Part shown: positions 34,068-43,331 of the stretch, one piece after another
Position numbering within the stretch: the first letter of the stretch is position 1
How the letters are laid out: each line of letters opens with the position of its first letter
Assembly: GCA_963205495.1 (NCBI GenBank)
Contig: CAUJIN010000024.1
Span: forward strand, 26,665-90,664
Length of the DNA stretch: 64,000 nt
Source: Pseudomonadota bacterium
GTDB taxonomy: Bacteria > Pseudomonadota > Gammaproteobacteria > Xanthomonadales > Xanthomonadaceae
Direction: 5' to 3'
The notes under the pieces: generated by a model
Told to the model about the DNA's origin: nothing
Databases searched by the model: none
What the model saw: only the letters and a program-made list of their open reading frames with translations
Position numbers and translations under genes: made by a program

Positions 34068-35717
34068 ATGCCCCTGGCCTCCGACGCCCCGGACTGGCTG
34101 CGCGAACTGGCGCTGGCCTACGAGAGCGGCGCGCACGGGCAGTTCGTGCTCTACGGCAACGTCTCCGACCGCTTCGTGCTCGACGGCCGGCTGGTGCCGC
34201 TGGCGCGCTTCCTGGAAGCGCAGCTCCTGGGCGGCTTCCAGGTGGTGTTCACCTACGATGCCGGCAACGGCCTTGCGGTCGCGCGCGGCAGCGAGCGGCT
34301 GCGCGACTGGCCGGCGTTCGAGAAGCTCGGCCCGCTGCCGCGCGAGCCGCGCGCGGCGCTGGAAGTGGTGGCGCGCTACCTGCGCTATCGCGCCAACCTG
34401 CGCGCGCTGGGGCGCGGCGAGGAGGAGCACGTCGCCTTCCTGCTGCGCGGCGCCGACCAGTGGCTGCCGGGCGGGCGCGCCGGGGATTTCGAGATCGCCG
34501 GCCTCGCCAGCCTGATCCGCGATTTCGCCAGCGAGGCGCCTTACGCCGAACTGCCCTTCGCCAGCTTTCTCATCGTCGACAACCTCAACGACCTGCACCC
34601 GCAGGTCGCCTTCAATCCGCGCGTGGCGCGCTTGCGCATCCCGCTGCCCGACGCCGCCCGCCTCACCGCCGCGCTGGCGCAGCTGCGCCTGGATCACCCG
34701 GCGGCGTTCGATCCGCAGCAGGGCGATGAAGCCACCGCGCAGGCGCTGACCGGAGTCAGCCTGAGCGCCCTGCAAAGTCTGGTGCGCCAGCGTGCGCACC
34801 AGCGCCGTCCGCTGCAGCCGGCCGACTTCGTCGAAGTGAAGAAGTCACTGGTGGAAGGCGATTCCGCCGGGCTGGTCGAATTCGTCGAATCGCGCCGCAC
34901 CCTGGAGGACTACCACGCGCCCGCCGGCCTCAAGGCCTGGCTGCGCCAGGACATCGCGCTGTGGCGCGCCGGCGATACCCGCGCGCTGCCGATGGGCTAC
35001 CTGCTGTGCGGGCCGGTCGGCACCGGCAAGACCTATCTGGTCGAATGCCTCGCCGGTGAAGCCGGGGTGCCGGTGGTCAAGCTCAAGAACTTCCGCGACC
35101 GCTGGGTGGGATCGAGCGAAGGCAACCTGGAAAAGATCTTCCGCCTGATCCGCGCCCTGGGCCGCTGCATCGTGTTCATCGACGAGGCCGACCAGACCCT
35201 CGGGCGGCGCGATTCGGGCAGCGGCGACAGCGGGCTGTCGGGGCGGCTGTACTCGATGATCGCGCAGGAGATGAGCGATTCGGACAACCGCGGCCGGCTG
35301 ATGTGGATGCTCGCCTCCTCGCGCCCGGACCTCATCGAAGTGGACCTCAAGCGCCCCGGCCGGGTGGACGTGAAGATCCCGCTCCTGCCCACCGCAAGCG
35401 GGGCGGAGAGCGCGGCCCTGCTCGACGTGCTGCTCAAGCGCTTCGGCATCGCGCCCGGGGTCGAGGCGATGCGCGCGCTGGACCTGCCGACCCTGCTCAC
35501 GCCCGGCGCGGCCGAAGCGCTGGCGGTCAAGGCCTACCGCCTCACCCGCACCGAGAACCTCGCCCCGATCGACGCGCTGGCGCGCTGCCTGGACGGCTAC
35601 CAGGCGCCGGTGCCGGCCGACGTGATGGCCTTCCAGATGCACATCGCGATCCGCGAAGCCACCGACATGCAGTTCGTGCCCGCGGCGCTGCGCCGCTATG
35701 GCGAGGCCGCCTCGTGA
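34068..35717 (+). CDS. AAA ATPase with degenerate N-terminal module, partner of PspA-like protein
   Basis: A 549-residue cytosolic ATPase. The C-terminal half is a classical AAA module: Walker A GPVGTGKT (315-322), Walker B CIVFIDEAD (367-375), sensor LMWMLASSRPDLIE and the arginine-finger region VDLKRPGRVD (about 425-434), the second region of homology shared with CDC48, Vps4 and FtsH. The N-terminal half (about 20-200) has the rhythm of a second AAA domain (FVLYGNVSDRF, SFLIVDNLNDLHP, VARLRIPLPDAARL) but lacks a P-loop lysine. It may act on the PspA-like polymer as Vps4 acts on ESCRT-III; that is inference. The next gene starts by GTGA overlap. Confidence 0.88.
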   Translation: MPLASDAPDWLRELALAYESGAHGQFVLYGNVSDRFVLDGRLVPLARFLEAQLLGGFQVVFTYDAGNGLAVARGSERLRDWPAFEKLGPLPREPRAALEVVARYLRYRANLRALGRGEEEHVAFLLRGADQWLPGGRAGDFEIAGLASLIRDFASEAPYAELPFASFLIVDNLNDLHPQVAFNPRVARLRIPLPDAARLTAALAQLRLDHPAAFDPQQGDEATAQALTGVSLSALQSLVRQRAHQRRPLQPADFVEVKKSLVEGDSAGLVEFVESRRTLEDYHAPAGLKAWLRQDIALWRAGDTRALPMGYLLCGPVGTGKTYLVECLAGEAGVPVVKLKNFRDRWVGSSEGNLEKIFRLIRALGRCIVFIDEADQTLGRRDSGSGDSGLSGRLYSMIAQEMSDSDNRGRLMWMLASSRPDLIEVDLKRPGRVDVKIPLLPTASGAESAALLDVLLKRFGIAPGVEAMRALDLPTLLTPGAAEALAVKAYRLTRTENLAPIDALARCLDGYQAPVPADVMAFQMHIAIREATDMQFVPAALRRYGEAAS

Positions 35718-36571
35718 GCTTCGCGCGCCGGCTCTGGGCCGCATTCACGGCGCGCCCGCTGGGCATGCCGATACCGCCCAACTTCTTCTTCCTGGGTGCG
35801 ATGGGCCTGCTCGGTGCCTTCCTCAGCCCGGGTTTCTGGTTTCTTGGTGCCGGGCTGGAGCTTGCCTATCTGATCGGGCTGTCCAGCAGCGACCGCTTCC
35901 GCGCCGCGATCGAGGCGCAGGCGGCGCGCGGAAACCCGGCCGAACGACGCTACTTCACCCTGTTCGACACGCTCGAATCGGGCCGGCGCGAGCGCCAACG
36001 CGCGCTGGAAGGTCGCGGCAAGGAGATCGTGGCCCTGCTCGACGCCGACCCGCTGATGCGCCCTTATGCCGACAGCATCGAGCAGCTGGTCTGGCTGCAC
36101 CTGCGCATGCTGGGCGCAAGCCAAACGATTTCCCAGGTGCTGGTGGTGGCGCGCGCCGAACGCGAGCGGCTGCAGGCGCAGGAAGAAGGCATCGACGCAC
36201 GCCTTTCCGAATCCGACCTAGATCCCGAGCTGCGCCGCAGTCTGGAGCAGCAGAAGCAGGTGATCGACGCGCGCCAGGCCGCCCACGACCAGGCCGCGCT
36301 TCGCGCCGAGCGCATCGATGCGGAGCTGGCGCGCATCGACCAGCAGGTTTCGCTGATCCGCGAACAGGCGCTGCTGGCCGGCAACGAGAGAAGTCTGGGC
36401 TCCTCGCTCGACGCGCTCACCTCGGCCTTCAACGAAGCCGACCGCTGGCTGGACAGCCAGCGCGATCTTTTGGGCGCGCTGGATCTCGATGAATCCGCCC
36501 GCCTGCCCGCGCGCGTGCTGCGCGGCAATTCCGTTCCAGGCAAGTCCCAACCCCAAGGAGAATCGCGATGA
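35714..36571 (+). CDS. Membrane-anchored coiled-coil protein of the PspA/AAA operon
   Basis: A 285-residue protein starting at GTG 35714 (GTGA overlap with the ATPase stop). One hydrophobic hairpin (about 20-58, PNFFFLGAMGLLGAFLSPGF then LELAYLIGL) is followed by a long Arg/Glu/Gln-rich coiled coil (about 80-235). I do not recognise a named family. The anchor plus coiled coil resembles the partner proteins that tether PspA-like polymers to the inner membrane. It ends with an ATGA overlap into the next gene. Confidence 0.75.
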   Translation: MSFARRLWAAFTARPLGMPIPPNFFFLGAMGLLGAFLSPGFWFLGAGLELAYLIGLSSSDRFRAAIEAQAARGNPAERRYFTLFDTLESGRRERQRALEGRGKEIVALLDADPLMRPYADSIEQLVWLHLRMLGASQTISQVLVVARAERERLQAQEEGIDARLSESDLDPELRRSLEQQKQVIDARQAAHDQAALRAERIDAELARIDQQVSLIREQALLAGNERSLGSSLDALTSAFNEADRWLDSQRDLLGALDLDESARLPARVLRGNSVPGKSQPQGESR

Positions 36572-38283
36572 AGCCGATCCATCCGCAGATCACCCTGGCC
36601 CGTCGTCAGCGCGGCAGCGCGGCCGGCGTCATCATCACCCTGCTCCTGGTTCTGGTGCTGCTGGGGCTGGGCGGCTGGCTGGTGCTGCGCGACATGGGCA
36701 GCCCCTCGCAAACGCCCGTCGTGGCGACCGGCGAAGCGGACGCCGGGCACGAAGGCAACGCCGTCCCGCCCGACGCGCCCGCCCCGATCGAGCCGCTGAC
36801 CTCCCTGCCCAATCTCGATGCCGCCGCGGCCTACCAGCCGAAGGACAAGGTCATCGACGTGGACATCAGCGAATACGCCGGTTACGCCGGGCTGGTGGTC
36901 GCCAACGGCGGGCTTGCGCCCAACCCCGACTCTTTCTTCGCGCGCAACTACGGCTTCCAGCTGCGCCTGAAGCTGGAAGAGGAAGAAGGATGGTCCAAGC
37001 TCAACAACGGCCGCGTCGCCGCTTCCGTGACCACGGTCGACACCCTTGCCGTGCTGGGCCGGCAGTTCGACATCGTGGTGCCGGCGCAGATCGGCTTCTC
37101 GCGCGGTGCCGACCAGGTGGTGGTGGATGCCGGCATTTCCTCGATCAACCAGCTCAAGGGCCGCGTGCTGGCCGCTTCGCAGTTCAATGAAAGCGAGTTC
37201 TTCATCCGCTACCTTGCTTCCGAAGCCGGGGTGCCGGTGAAGGTGCTGCGCGACCTCGACGCGCGCCCGTCCTCCGGCGAACTGGGGCTGGTGTTCTACG
37301 AGGACGCCTTCGTGGCCTGCGATGCCTACGAGGCCGAGCTTTCGATCTCCCGCCCGCGCCTCAACGGCTGCGTCGGCTGGTCGCCGCGTACCGACGAGGT
37401 GGTGGCCGGTTCCGGCGGTCGCGCCAAGGCCCTGGTGTCCAACCGCAACCTGCTGGTCGTGGCCGACATCCTCACCGTCAACAAGGGCTTCGCACAGGCC
37501 CACCCGGAATGGGTGAAAGGTCTGGTGCACGGGCTTCTTGAGGGCAACCGGCAGGTGCGCGACGCGCCCGAGGCGCATCTGGATACGATCGGCAAGGCCT
37601 TCGGCTGGACCGCCGCCGAGACGCGCACCGAGCTGGCCAAGGTGCATCTTTCCAACCTGCCGGAGAACCTGGCCTTCTTCAGCGGGCAGATCGACGCCGC
37701 CGGCTCCTTCCAGGGCATCTTCCAGTCCTCGGTGCTGGCGTATGGAAATCTCATCCGCAACCCCGCCGATCCGGCGCGCTTCGTCGATAGCCAATGGCTC
37801 GATGCGTTGACCAAGGGGGGGCAGTTCGCCGGCCAGACCATCGCCATCGCGCCGATCCGCACCGGCGGCACGGTGTCGCTGGAAGGCGACGCCCTGCTCA
37901 GCCGCGACATCCGCTTCTTCTTCGAACCCAATTCCGCGGTGCTCGACCGCAACGCCACGCAGAACCAGGAATACCTCGACACCATCCGCAACTTCCTGCA
38001 GGTCAGCCCCGGCTCGATCGTGCTGCTGCGCGGGCACGTCGACAATGCGCGCCTGGCCGAGTTCGAAAAACAGGGCGGACAGGCGCTGGTGCGTTCGATG
38101 GCGCTCAAGGCGATGGAGCTTTCGCGCCAGCGCGCGCAGGCGGTGCGCGATGCGCTGGTGGCACGCTTCCCCAAGATCGACCCCGCGCGCATCGAACTGG
38201 TCGGGCGCGGTTGGGAGGAGCCGGCCAGTCCGGACAGTGACCTCAACCGCCGCGTCGAGGTGCAGTGGTTCACGCTGGAATGA
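36568..38283 (+). CDS. Periplasmic solute-binding protein fused to an OmpA domain
   Basis: A 571-residue inner-membrane-anchored periplasmic protein. One helix (about 17-41) is followed by a Pro/Ala linker and a type 2 solute-binding fold of the NitT/TauT or phosphonate-like kind (about 90-410; FDIVVPAQIGFSRGADQVVVD, GRVLAASQFNESEFFIRYLASEAGV, VLTVNKGFAQAHPEWVKGL-like). The last ~130 residues are an OmpA peptidoglycan-binding domain (RDIRFFFEPNSAVLDRN, IVLLRGHVDNARL, LSRQRAQAVRDAL, DSDLNRRVEVQW). No ABC permease or ATPase accompanies it, so it is probably a sensor or tether rather than a transporter part. Confidence 0.85.
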   Translation: MKPIHPQITLARRQRGSAAGVIITLLLVLVLLGLGGWLVLRDMGSPSQTPVVATGEADAGHEGNAVPPDAPAPIEPLTSLPNLDAAAAYQPKDKVIDVDISEYAGYAGLVVANGGLAPNPDSFFARNYGFQLRLKLEEEEGWSKLNNGRVAASVTTVDTLAVLGRQFDIVVPAQIGFSRGADQVVVDAGISSINQLKGRVLAASQFNESEFFIRYLASEAGVPVKVLRDLDARPSSGELGLVFYEDAFVACDAYEAELSISRPRLNGCVGWSPRTDEVVAGSGGRAKALVSNRNLLVVADILTVNKGFAQAHPEWVKGLVHGLLEGNRQVRDAPEAHLDTIGKAFGWTAAETRTELAKVHLSNLPENLAFFSGQIDAAGSFQGIFQSSVLAYGNLIRNPADPARFVDSQWLDALTKGGQFAGQTIAIAPIRTGGTVSLEGDALLSRDIRFFFEPNSAVLDRNATQNQEYLDTIRNFLQVSPGSIVLLRGHVDNARLAEFEKQGGQALVRSMALKAMELSRQRAQAVRDALVARFPKIDPARIELVGRGWEEPASPDSDLNRRVEVQWFTLE

Positions 38284-40463
38284 GCCCCACCGTCGACGCG
38301 CGCCGCCGCTGGCCACAGCGCCTGCTGCGAACCGCTCCGTGGCTCGCGCTGGGCTGGCTTGCGCTGTCCAACCTCGCGCTCAATCTCGGGCCGGCGGAAG
38401 CCGCGCTCAGCCGCCAGCCAGAGCGCTTCCGGATGCAGTGGTCGCGCGCGCTGTCGCTGTGGCCGGGGCGGATCCTCCTTTGGGATGTGACGATGCAGGG
38501 CCAGACGCGCCGCAACGCCTGGGAAATCCGCGCCGGGCGGGTTTCCGGGCGCATCGCGCTGTGGCCGCTCCTGCGCAAGGAGCTGCGCGTGGCCTGGCTG
38601 GAGGGCGAGACGCCGCGCATCGCGATCTCGCACGCCGAAACCGATCTCGAACCGCGCCCGGCGGCCGACCACGGGCTGCGGCTGGTTTTCGAAGACCTGC
38701 GGATCAATTCATCGCTGGAGTTCACCCACGGCGATCTCGTGCTCACCGGCAACGCGCAGGCGCAGGCGCGCTGGAGCCAGCAGCTGCGGCGCGGGCGCTT
38801 CGAGCTGGATCCTTCCCTTCTCCGCCTGGAACAGGCCCGCCTGAGGCGCGGCGAACACGTGTTCCTGGAAGCGGGTGCCCTGTCGCTGCGCGCGGACATC
38901 GCGGCGCATCGCCGCAGCGAGCACCCGGGCCTGGCCATGCTCGACTTCGTCACGCTCGATCTTGCGCTGGACGCGCGCGGCCCGGGCGCGGAGCTGGCGC
39001 TGGACGCCAACCTCGATCCACAGCATCGGCTGCTGCCCGGCGAAGGGCACATTGCCGGCCGTGTGGCCATCGAGCGCGGCCGGATCGCCGATGCAACCGC
39101 GCTGGAAATCCGCGCGCCAGTCGGGTTTTCCTCGCAGACCGGCCTTCAGGCCATGGGCGAGGCGCGCCTTGCGCTGGAAACCCGCGGGGAAGACCTCGCG
39201 CTGGCGCTTTCGCTGCCGCCGATTCCCGAGCTGGTGCAGCGTCTGGAGGCGGACCTGCGCCTTGCCGGGCGCGCCCTGCCGCTGCCGCCGTGGGCGCAGC
39301 AGCGCCACCGCATCGGCGGCACGCTCGATCTGGATTTGCGCTTTTCCTCGCTCGATCTGGTGCAACCGCTGCTCTCCCGGCTGCACGATTTCTCGCTCGA
39401 CGGCCGCGGCGAGGTGCAGGCCCGCCTGCGGCTGGAAGCCGGACAGCTGGCCGGCGACAGCGAAATTGCGCTGCGCGGGGCGCAGTTCGACGTGTCCGCG
39501 TTCCGGCACCGCTTCCGCGGCACCGGGCACGCGCAGGCGCGGCTGGAACCGGGGACGGGCGACAGCGCGCTGGCGCAGGCCCAGGTCACGCTGGAACGCT
39601 TCGACCTCGCGCCCGCCAGCGCCCCCGAGGCGCGGCTGGGATCGGGCCGGAACCTGACGCTCGACTTCCGCGCCGACAGCGGCGACCTCCTGACCCTGCG
39701 CGATCGGCTCGACGTGCGCCTGCGCTTTTCCGACGCCGCGCTGCCCGACCTCACCGGCTTCAACCGCTATCTGCCGCGCCACGGAGTCCAGTTCCTGCGC
39801 GGCACGGGGCGCCTCGGCGTCGACCTGCGCATGCAGGTGGGCGAGGACCGCAGCGGCGGGCGCCTGCATCTTGCCGCACGGGACGCGTCGCTGCGATTTT
39901 CCGACATGGTGCTGCGCGGCGACGTGGATCTGGATGCGCGCCTTGCCGGCGCGAGCCTGCGCGAGCACCGCTTCGCGCTGACGGGCACGCGCGTGGCGAT
40001 CCGCCGCGCGGCCATCGTCGAACCTGCGGACGACCGTCTGCAGGACTGGTGGGCCACCCTCCACCTCGACCGCGGCGAAGTCCACCTGTCCGAGCCGCTG
40101 CAAGCGCGCGCCCACGTCACGGTGGAAATGCGCGACGTGGCGCCGCTGCTTTCGATGTACGGGCGGCGGCGGCAGTTTCCGCGCTGGATCACGCGCGTGG
40201 TCGACGCCGGCCGCACACAGGCCGCCACCGAACTGGAGGCGCTGGGCGAGCGGCTGACGCTCGACCACATCCAGGCCCGCAACGCGCGTTTCGAAGTGCT
40301 GGGGCGTCTGCGCCTGGGCGCGACGCCGCCGAGCGGCCAGCTCTACGCGCGCTGGGGCGCGCTGGGCGCTGCGCTGGAGCTGGATCAGGGCGCCCGCAAG
40401 TTCCACCTCGCCGGCGCGCGCAAATGGTTCGACCGGCAGCCGTCCTTTCTGCCGCCGCGCTGA
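38280..40463 (+). CDS. Large AsmA-like envelope protein, last gene of the PspA/AAA operon
   Basis: A 727-residue protein whose ATG overlaps the previous stop (ATGA). One N-terminal membrane helix (about 16-38) is followed by some 680 residues of alternating short beta strands with repeated patterns such as LDLDLRFSSLDL, GRGEVQARLRLEAG, GRLGVDLRMQVGEDRSGGRLHLAARDASLRFSDM and GDVDLDARLAG. This resembles AsmA/YhdP/TamB-like proteins, which form periplasm-spanning grooves that carry phospholipids. The family call rests on layout and strand pattern, not on a specific motif. Its coupling suggests a lipid or envelope role for the whole operon. Confidence 0.6.
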   Translation: MSPTVDARRRWPQRLLRTAPWLALGWLALSNLALNLGPAEAALSRQPERFRMQWSRALSLWPGRILLWDVTMQGQTRRNAWEIRAGRVSGRIALWPLLRKELRVAWLEGETPRIAISHAETDLEPRPAADHGLRLVFEDLRINSSLEFTHGDLVLTGNAQAQARWSQQLRRGRFELDPSLLRLEQARLRRGEHVFLEAGALSLRADIAAHRRSEHPGLAMLDFVTLDLALDARGPGAELALDANLDPQHRLLPGEGHIAGRVAIERGRIADATALEIRAPVGFSSQTGLQAMGEARLALETRGEDLALALSLPPIPELVQRLEADLRLAGRALPLPPWAQQRHRIGGTLDLDLRFSSLDLVQPLLSRLHDFSLDGRGEVQARLRLEAGQLAGDSEIALRGAQFDVSAFRHRFRGTGHAQARLEPGTGDSALAQAQVTLERFDLAPASAPEARLGSGRNLTLDFRADSGDLLTLRDRLDVRLRFSDAALPDLTGFNRYLPRHGVQFLRGTGRLGVDLRMQVGEDRSGGRLHLAARDASLRFSDMVLRGDVDLDARLAGASLREHRFALTGTRVAIRRAAIVEPADDRLQDWWATLHLDRGEVHLSEPLQARAHVTVEMRDVAPLLSMYGRRRQFPRWITRVVDAGRTQAATELEALGERLTLDHIQARNARFEVLGRLRLGATPPSGQLYARWGALGAALELDQGARKFHLAGARKWFDRQPSFLPPR

Positions 40464-40529
40464 GCGCGACGGTGCGCCCGCTATGATGCGCGGTTCCGGC
40501 CCTTGGCCCCGCGATTCCGGCAGCTATCC

Positions 40530-41900
40530 ATGAACGTCCACGGCAACGTCCTCGAACTGATCGGCAACACTCCCCTGATCCGCGTCAACCGGCTCGACAC
40601 CGGGCCGTGCGAGCTGTACCTGAAGCTGGAGAACGCCAATCCGGGCGGTTCGATCAAGGACCGCATCGGCCGTTCGATGATCGAAGCCGCCGAAGCGCGC
40701 GGGGACATCAAGCCCGGCGACACCCTGGTGGAAGGCACCGCCGGCAACACCGGCATCGGCCTGGCGCTGGTGGCGCAGGCCAAGGGCTACCGGCTGATCC
40801 TGGTGGTGCCCGACAAGATGAGCCGCGAGAAGATCTTCAACCTCAAGGCCATGGGTGCCGAAGTGGTGCTGACCCGCTCGGACGTGGCCAAGGGCCATCC
40901 GCAGTACTACCAGGACATGGCCGAGCGCATCGCGCGCGAAATCCCGGGCGCGTACTTCATCAACCAGTTCGGCAATCCCGACAACCCGCGCGCGCACTTC
41001 GAGACCACCGGCCCGGAAATCCTCGAACAGATGGACGGGCGCATCGACGCCTTCGTGTTCGGCTGCGGTTCCTCGGGCACCATGACCGGGCTGTCGCGCT
41101 ACTTCGCCGAGCACTCGCCGCAAACCGCGCTGGTGCTGGCCGATCCGGTCGGCTCGATCCTCACCCAGTACATCAACGAAGGTGTGCTCAGCACCAAGTC
41201 CGGCACCTGGCTGGTGGAAGGCATCGGCGAGGACTTCCTGCCGCCGATTTCCGACTTCTCGCGGGTGAAGAAGGCCTACGCGATCCCGGACAGGGAGAGC
41301 TTCCTCACCGCGCGCGAACTGCTGGCGAAGGAAGGCGTCCTCGGCGGCTCGACCACCGGAACGCTGCTGGCCGCGGCGCTGCGCTGGTGCCGCGAGCAGA
41401 CCGCGCCCAGGCGCGTGGTGACGCTGGTGCCCGACACCGGCAACAAGTACCTCTCCAAGATGTACAACGACTACTGGATGCTGGACAACGGCTTCATCGA
41501 GCGCGAGCAGTACGGCGACCTGCGCGACCTGATCCTGCGCCCCTACAGCCAGCGCGACACCGTGGTGGTGGGCCCGTCCGACCTGCTCACCGTGGCCTAT
41601 CAGCGCATGAAGCTCTACGACGTGAGCCAGCTTCCGGTGATGGACGGCGACCGCATCGTCGGCATCCTGGACGAATCGGACGTGCTGCTGCACGTCTACG
41701 GCCGCGAAGAACGCTTCCGCGATCCGGTGTCCACCGCGATGGTGGAAAAGCTGGAGAAGATCGCCGTGACCGCGCCGGTGGAATCCCTGCTGCCGGTGTT
41801 CGACCGCGGCCACGTCGCCATCGTGATGGACGGCGAGCGTTTCCTCGGCCTCATCACCCGCATCGACCTGCTCAACTGGCTGCGCCGCCGGGTGCAGTAG
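40530..41900 (+). CDS. Cystathionine beta-synthase
   Basis: A 456-residue PLP enzyme joining serine (or activated serine) and homocysteine. The PLP lysine is K43 in NPGGSIKDR, the phosphate-binding loop follows (EGTAGNTGIGLA, CGSSGTMTGL), and two CBS regulatory domains fill the C-terminus (about 335-456; TVAYQRMKLYDVSQLPVMDGDRIVGILDESDVL, VIMDGERFLGLITRIDLLNWLRRR). Cysteine synthase activity is a possible alternative, but the CBS pair favours cystathionine synthesis. It sits alone after the envelope operon. Confidence 0.9.
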   Translation: MNVHGNVLELIGNTPLIRVNRLDTGPCELYLKLENANPGGSIKDRIGRSMIEAAEARGDIKPGDTLVEGTAGNTGIGLALVAQAKGYRLILVVPDKMSREKIFNLKAMGAEVVLTRSDVAKGHPQYYQDMAERIAREIPGAYFINQFGNPDNPRAHFETTGPEILEQMDGRIDAFVFGCGSSGTMTGLSRYFAEHSPQTALVLADPVGSILTQYINEGVLSTKSGTWLVEGIGEDFLPPISDFSRVKKAYAIPDRESFLTARELLAKEGVLGGSTTGTLLAAALRWCREQTAPRRVVTLVPDTGNKYLSKMYNDYWMLDNGFIEREQYGDLRDLILRPYSQRDTVVVGPSDLLTVAYQRMKLYDVSQLPVMDGDRIVGILDESDVLLHVYGREERFRDPVSTAMVEKLEKIAVTAPVESLLPVFDRGHVAIVMDGERFLGLITRIDLLNWLRRRVQ

Positions 41901-41943
41901 TGCCTGGCTGCAGGGCACGCAGCATCGCGCTAGAGTGGGAAGC

Positions 41944-42501
41944 ATGTCCGTACCCGCCGCCCGAATCGCCACCTACGACGACCTGCTCGCGCTGCCGCCG
42001 GACCGGGTGGGCGAGATCGTGGACGGCACGCTGTACAGCCACCCGAGGCCGGCGCCGAATCATGCGCGCGCCAGCTCGACCATCGGCTTCAGCCTCGGCC
42101 CGCCGTTCCACCAGAGCCGCGGCGGCCCCGGCGGCTGGTGGATTCTCGATGAACCCGAATGCCACCTCGAAGGCCACGTGCTGGTGCCCGATCTTGCCGG
42201 ATGGCGGCGCGAGCGCCTGCCCGCGCTGCCGGATGCGGCATGGTTCGAACAGGCGCCCGACTGGGTCTGCGAAATCCTCTCGCCCGCCACCGCGCGCCTG
42301 GATCGGGTGCGCAAGATGCCGATCTACGCCCAGGCCGGCGTCTCGCACCTGTGGCTGGTCGATCCCGAACTGCGCACGCTGGAAGCCTACGCGCGGCAGG
42401 ATGCGCACTGGCTGCTGCTGGCCAGCCATTCGGAAGACGACGCGGTGCGCGTGCCGCCGTTCGATGCGATCGAACTGGAGCTGGCCCTGCTCTGGAGCTG
42501 A
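41944..42501 (+). CDS. Uma2 family (DUF820) nuclease-fold protein
   Basis: A 185-residue PD-(D/E)XK-fold protein. The start ARIATYDDLLALPPDRVGEIVDGTLY, the HVLVPDLAGWRRERLP motif (metal-binding Asp), the VCEILSPATARLDRVRKMPIYAQAGVSHLWLVDP core and the LELALLW end all match Uma2. The family is abundant in cyanobacteria and scattered elsewhere; no biological substrate is known. ATG 41944 is chosen over GTG 41935. It lies convergent to trpA. Confidence 0.88.
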   Translation: MSVPAARIATYDDLLALPPDRVGEIVDGTLYSHPRPAPNHARASSTIGFSLGPPFHQSRGGPGGWWILDEPECHLEGHVLVPDLAGWRRERLPALPDAAWFEQAPDWVCEILSPATARLDRVRKMPIYAQAGVSHLWLVDPELRTLEAYARQDAHWLLLASHSEDDAVRVPPFDAIELELALLWS

Positions 42502-42524
42502 CCCGGCCGCGACGCGGCGAAGGA

Positions 42525-43325
42525 TCAGGCGTCCAGCGCGGCGCGGATCGGAGCGAGGAACTCCTGCGCGCGGCGCGCGGCATCCTGCGGCGAGGTCGCC
42601 TCGGCCATCGCCTGCACCAGGGCACTGCCGATCACCACGGCGTCGGCGATCTCGCCGATGCGCCGCGCCGATTCGCCATCGCGCACGCCAAAGCCCACGG
42701 CCACCGGCAGCGTGCCCAGCGCCTTGATCTGCGCCACCTTCTCGCGCACCGCCTCCACCTCCAGATGCGCCGCGCCGGTCACCCCGGCGAAGGAGACGTA
42801 GTAGAGATAACCCCGTCCCGCCTTCATCAACGCCTCGTAGCGCGCCGCGCCGCTGGTTGGCGCAGCCAGGCAGATCGGATGCAGCCCCGCAGCTTCCATG
42901 ATTTCGTGCGCCTGCTCGCCTTCCTCGGGCGGCAAATCCACCAGCAGCAACCCATCCACACCCGCCGCCGCGGCATCATCGGCGTAGTGCTTCATGCCGT
43001 GGATCTCGACCGGGTTGAGATAGCCCATCAGCACCACCGGCGTGGCCGTATCTTCACGGCGAAACTCCCGCACCATCCCGAACACCTGCGCGGTCCCCAT
43101 GCCGCGCGCCAGCGCGCGCTCGGAGGCGAGCTGGATCACCGGGCCATCGGCCATGGGATCGGAGAAGGGCACACCCAGCTCGATCACATCGGCACCCGCC
43201 GCGACCAGCGCGTGCATCACCGGCACCATCGCCTCGATCGACGGATCGCCCGCGGTAATGAAGGGGACAAGGCCGGTGCGGCCGGTGGCCTTGAGCTGTG
43301 CGAAGCGGGTATCGATGCGGTTCAT
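42525..43325 (-). CDS. trpA: Tryptophan synthase alpha subunit
   Basis: A 266-residue TIM-barrel enzyme that cleaves indole-glycerol phosphate to indole. Catalytic residues are in VIELGVPFSDPMADGPVIQ (Glu) and GVDGLLLVDLPPEE (Asp); the phosphate loop is GFGVRDGESA. It is downstream of trpB but separated from it by a TPR-protein gene and repeat elements, which is unusual because the two subunits form one complex and are normally adjacent. The start is ATG 43325. Confidence 0.96.
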   Translation of the reverse strand: MNRIDTRFAQLKATGRTGLVPFITAGDPSIEAMVPVMHALVAAGADVIELGVPFSDPMADGPVIQLASERALARGMGTAQVFGMVREFRREDTATPVVLMGYLNPVEIHGMKHYADDAAAAGVDGLLLVDLPPEEGEQAHEIMEAAGLHPICLAAPTSGAARYEALMKAGRGYLYYVSFAGVTGAAHLEVEAVREKVAQIKALGTLPVAVGFGVRDGESARRIGEIADAVVIGSALVQAMAEATSPQDAARRAQEFLAPIRAALDA

Positions 43326-43331
43326 GGGAAC

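Noticed and set aside
41944..42501. Uma2 nuclease-fold gene as part of a defence island or restriction system
   Set aside because: It is a lone gene between cystathionine beta-synthase and trpA, with no methylase, helicase or toxin partner.
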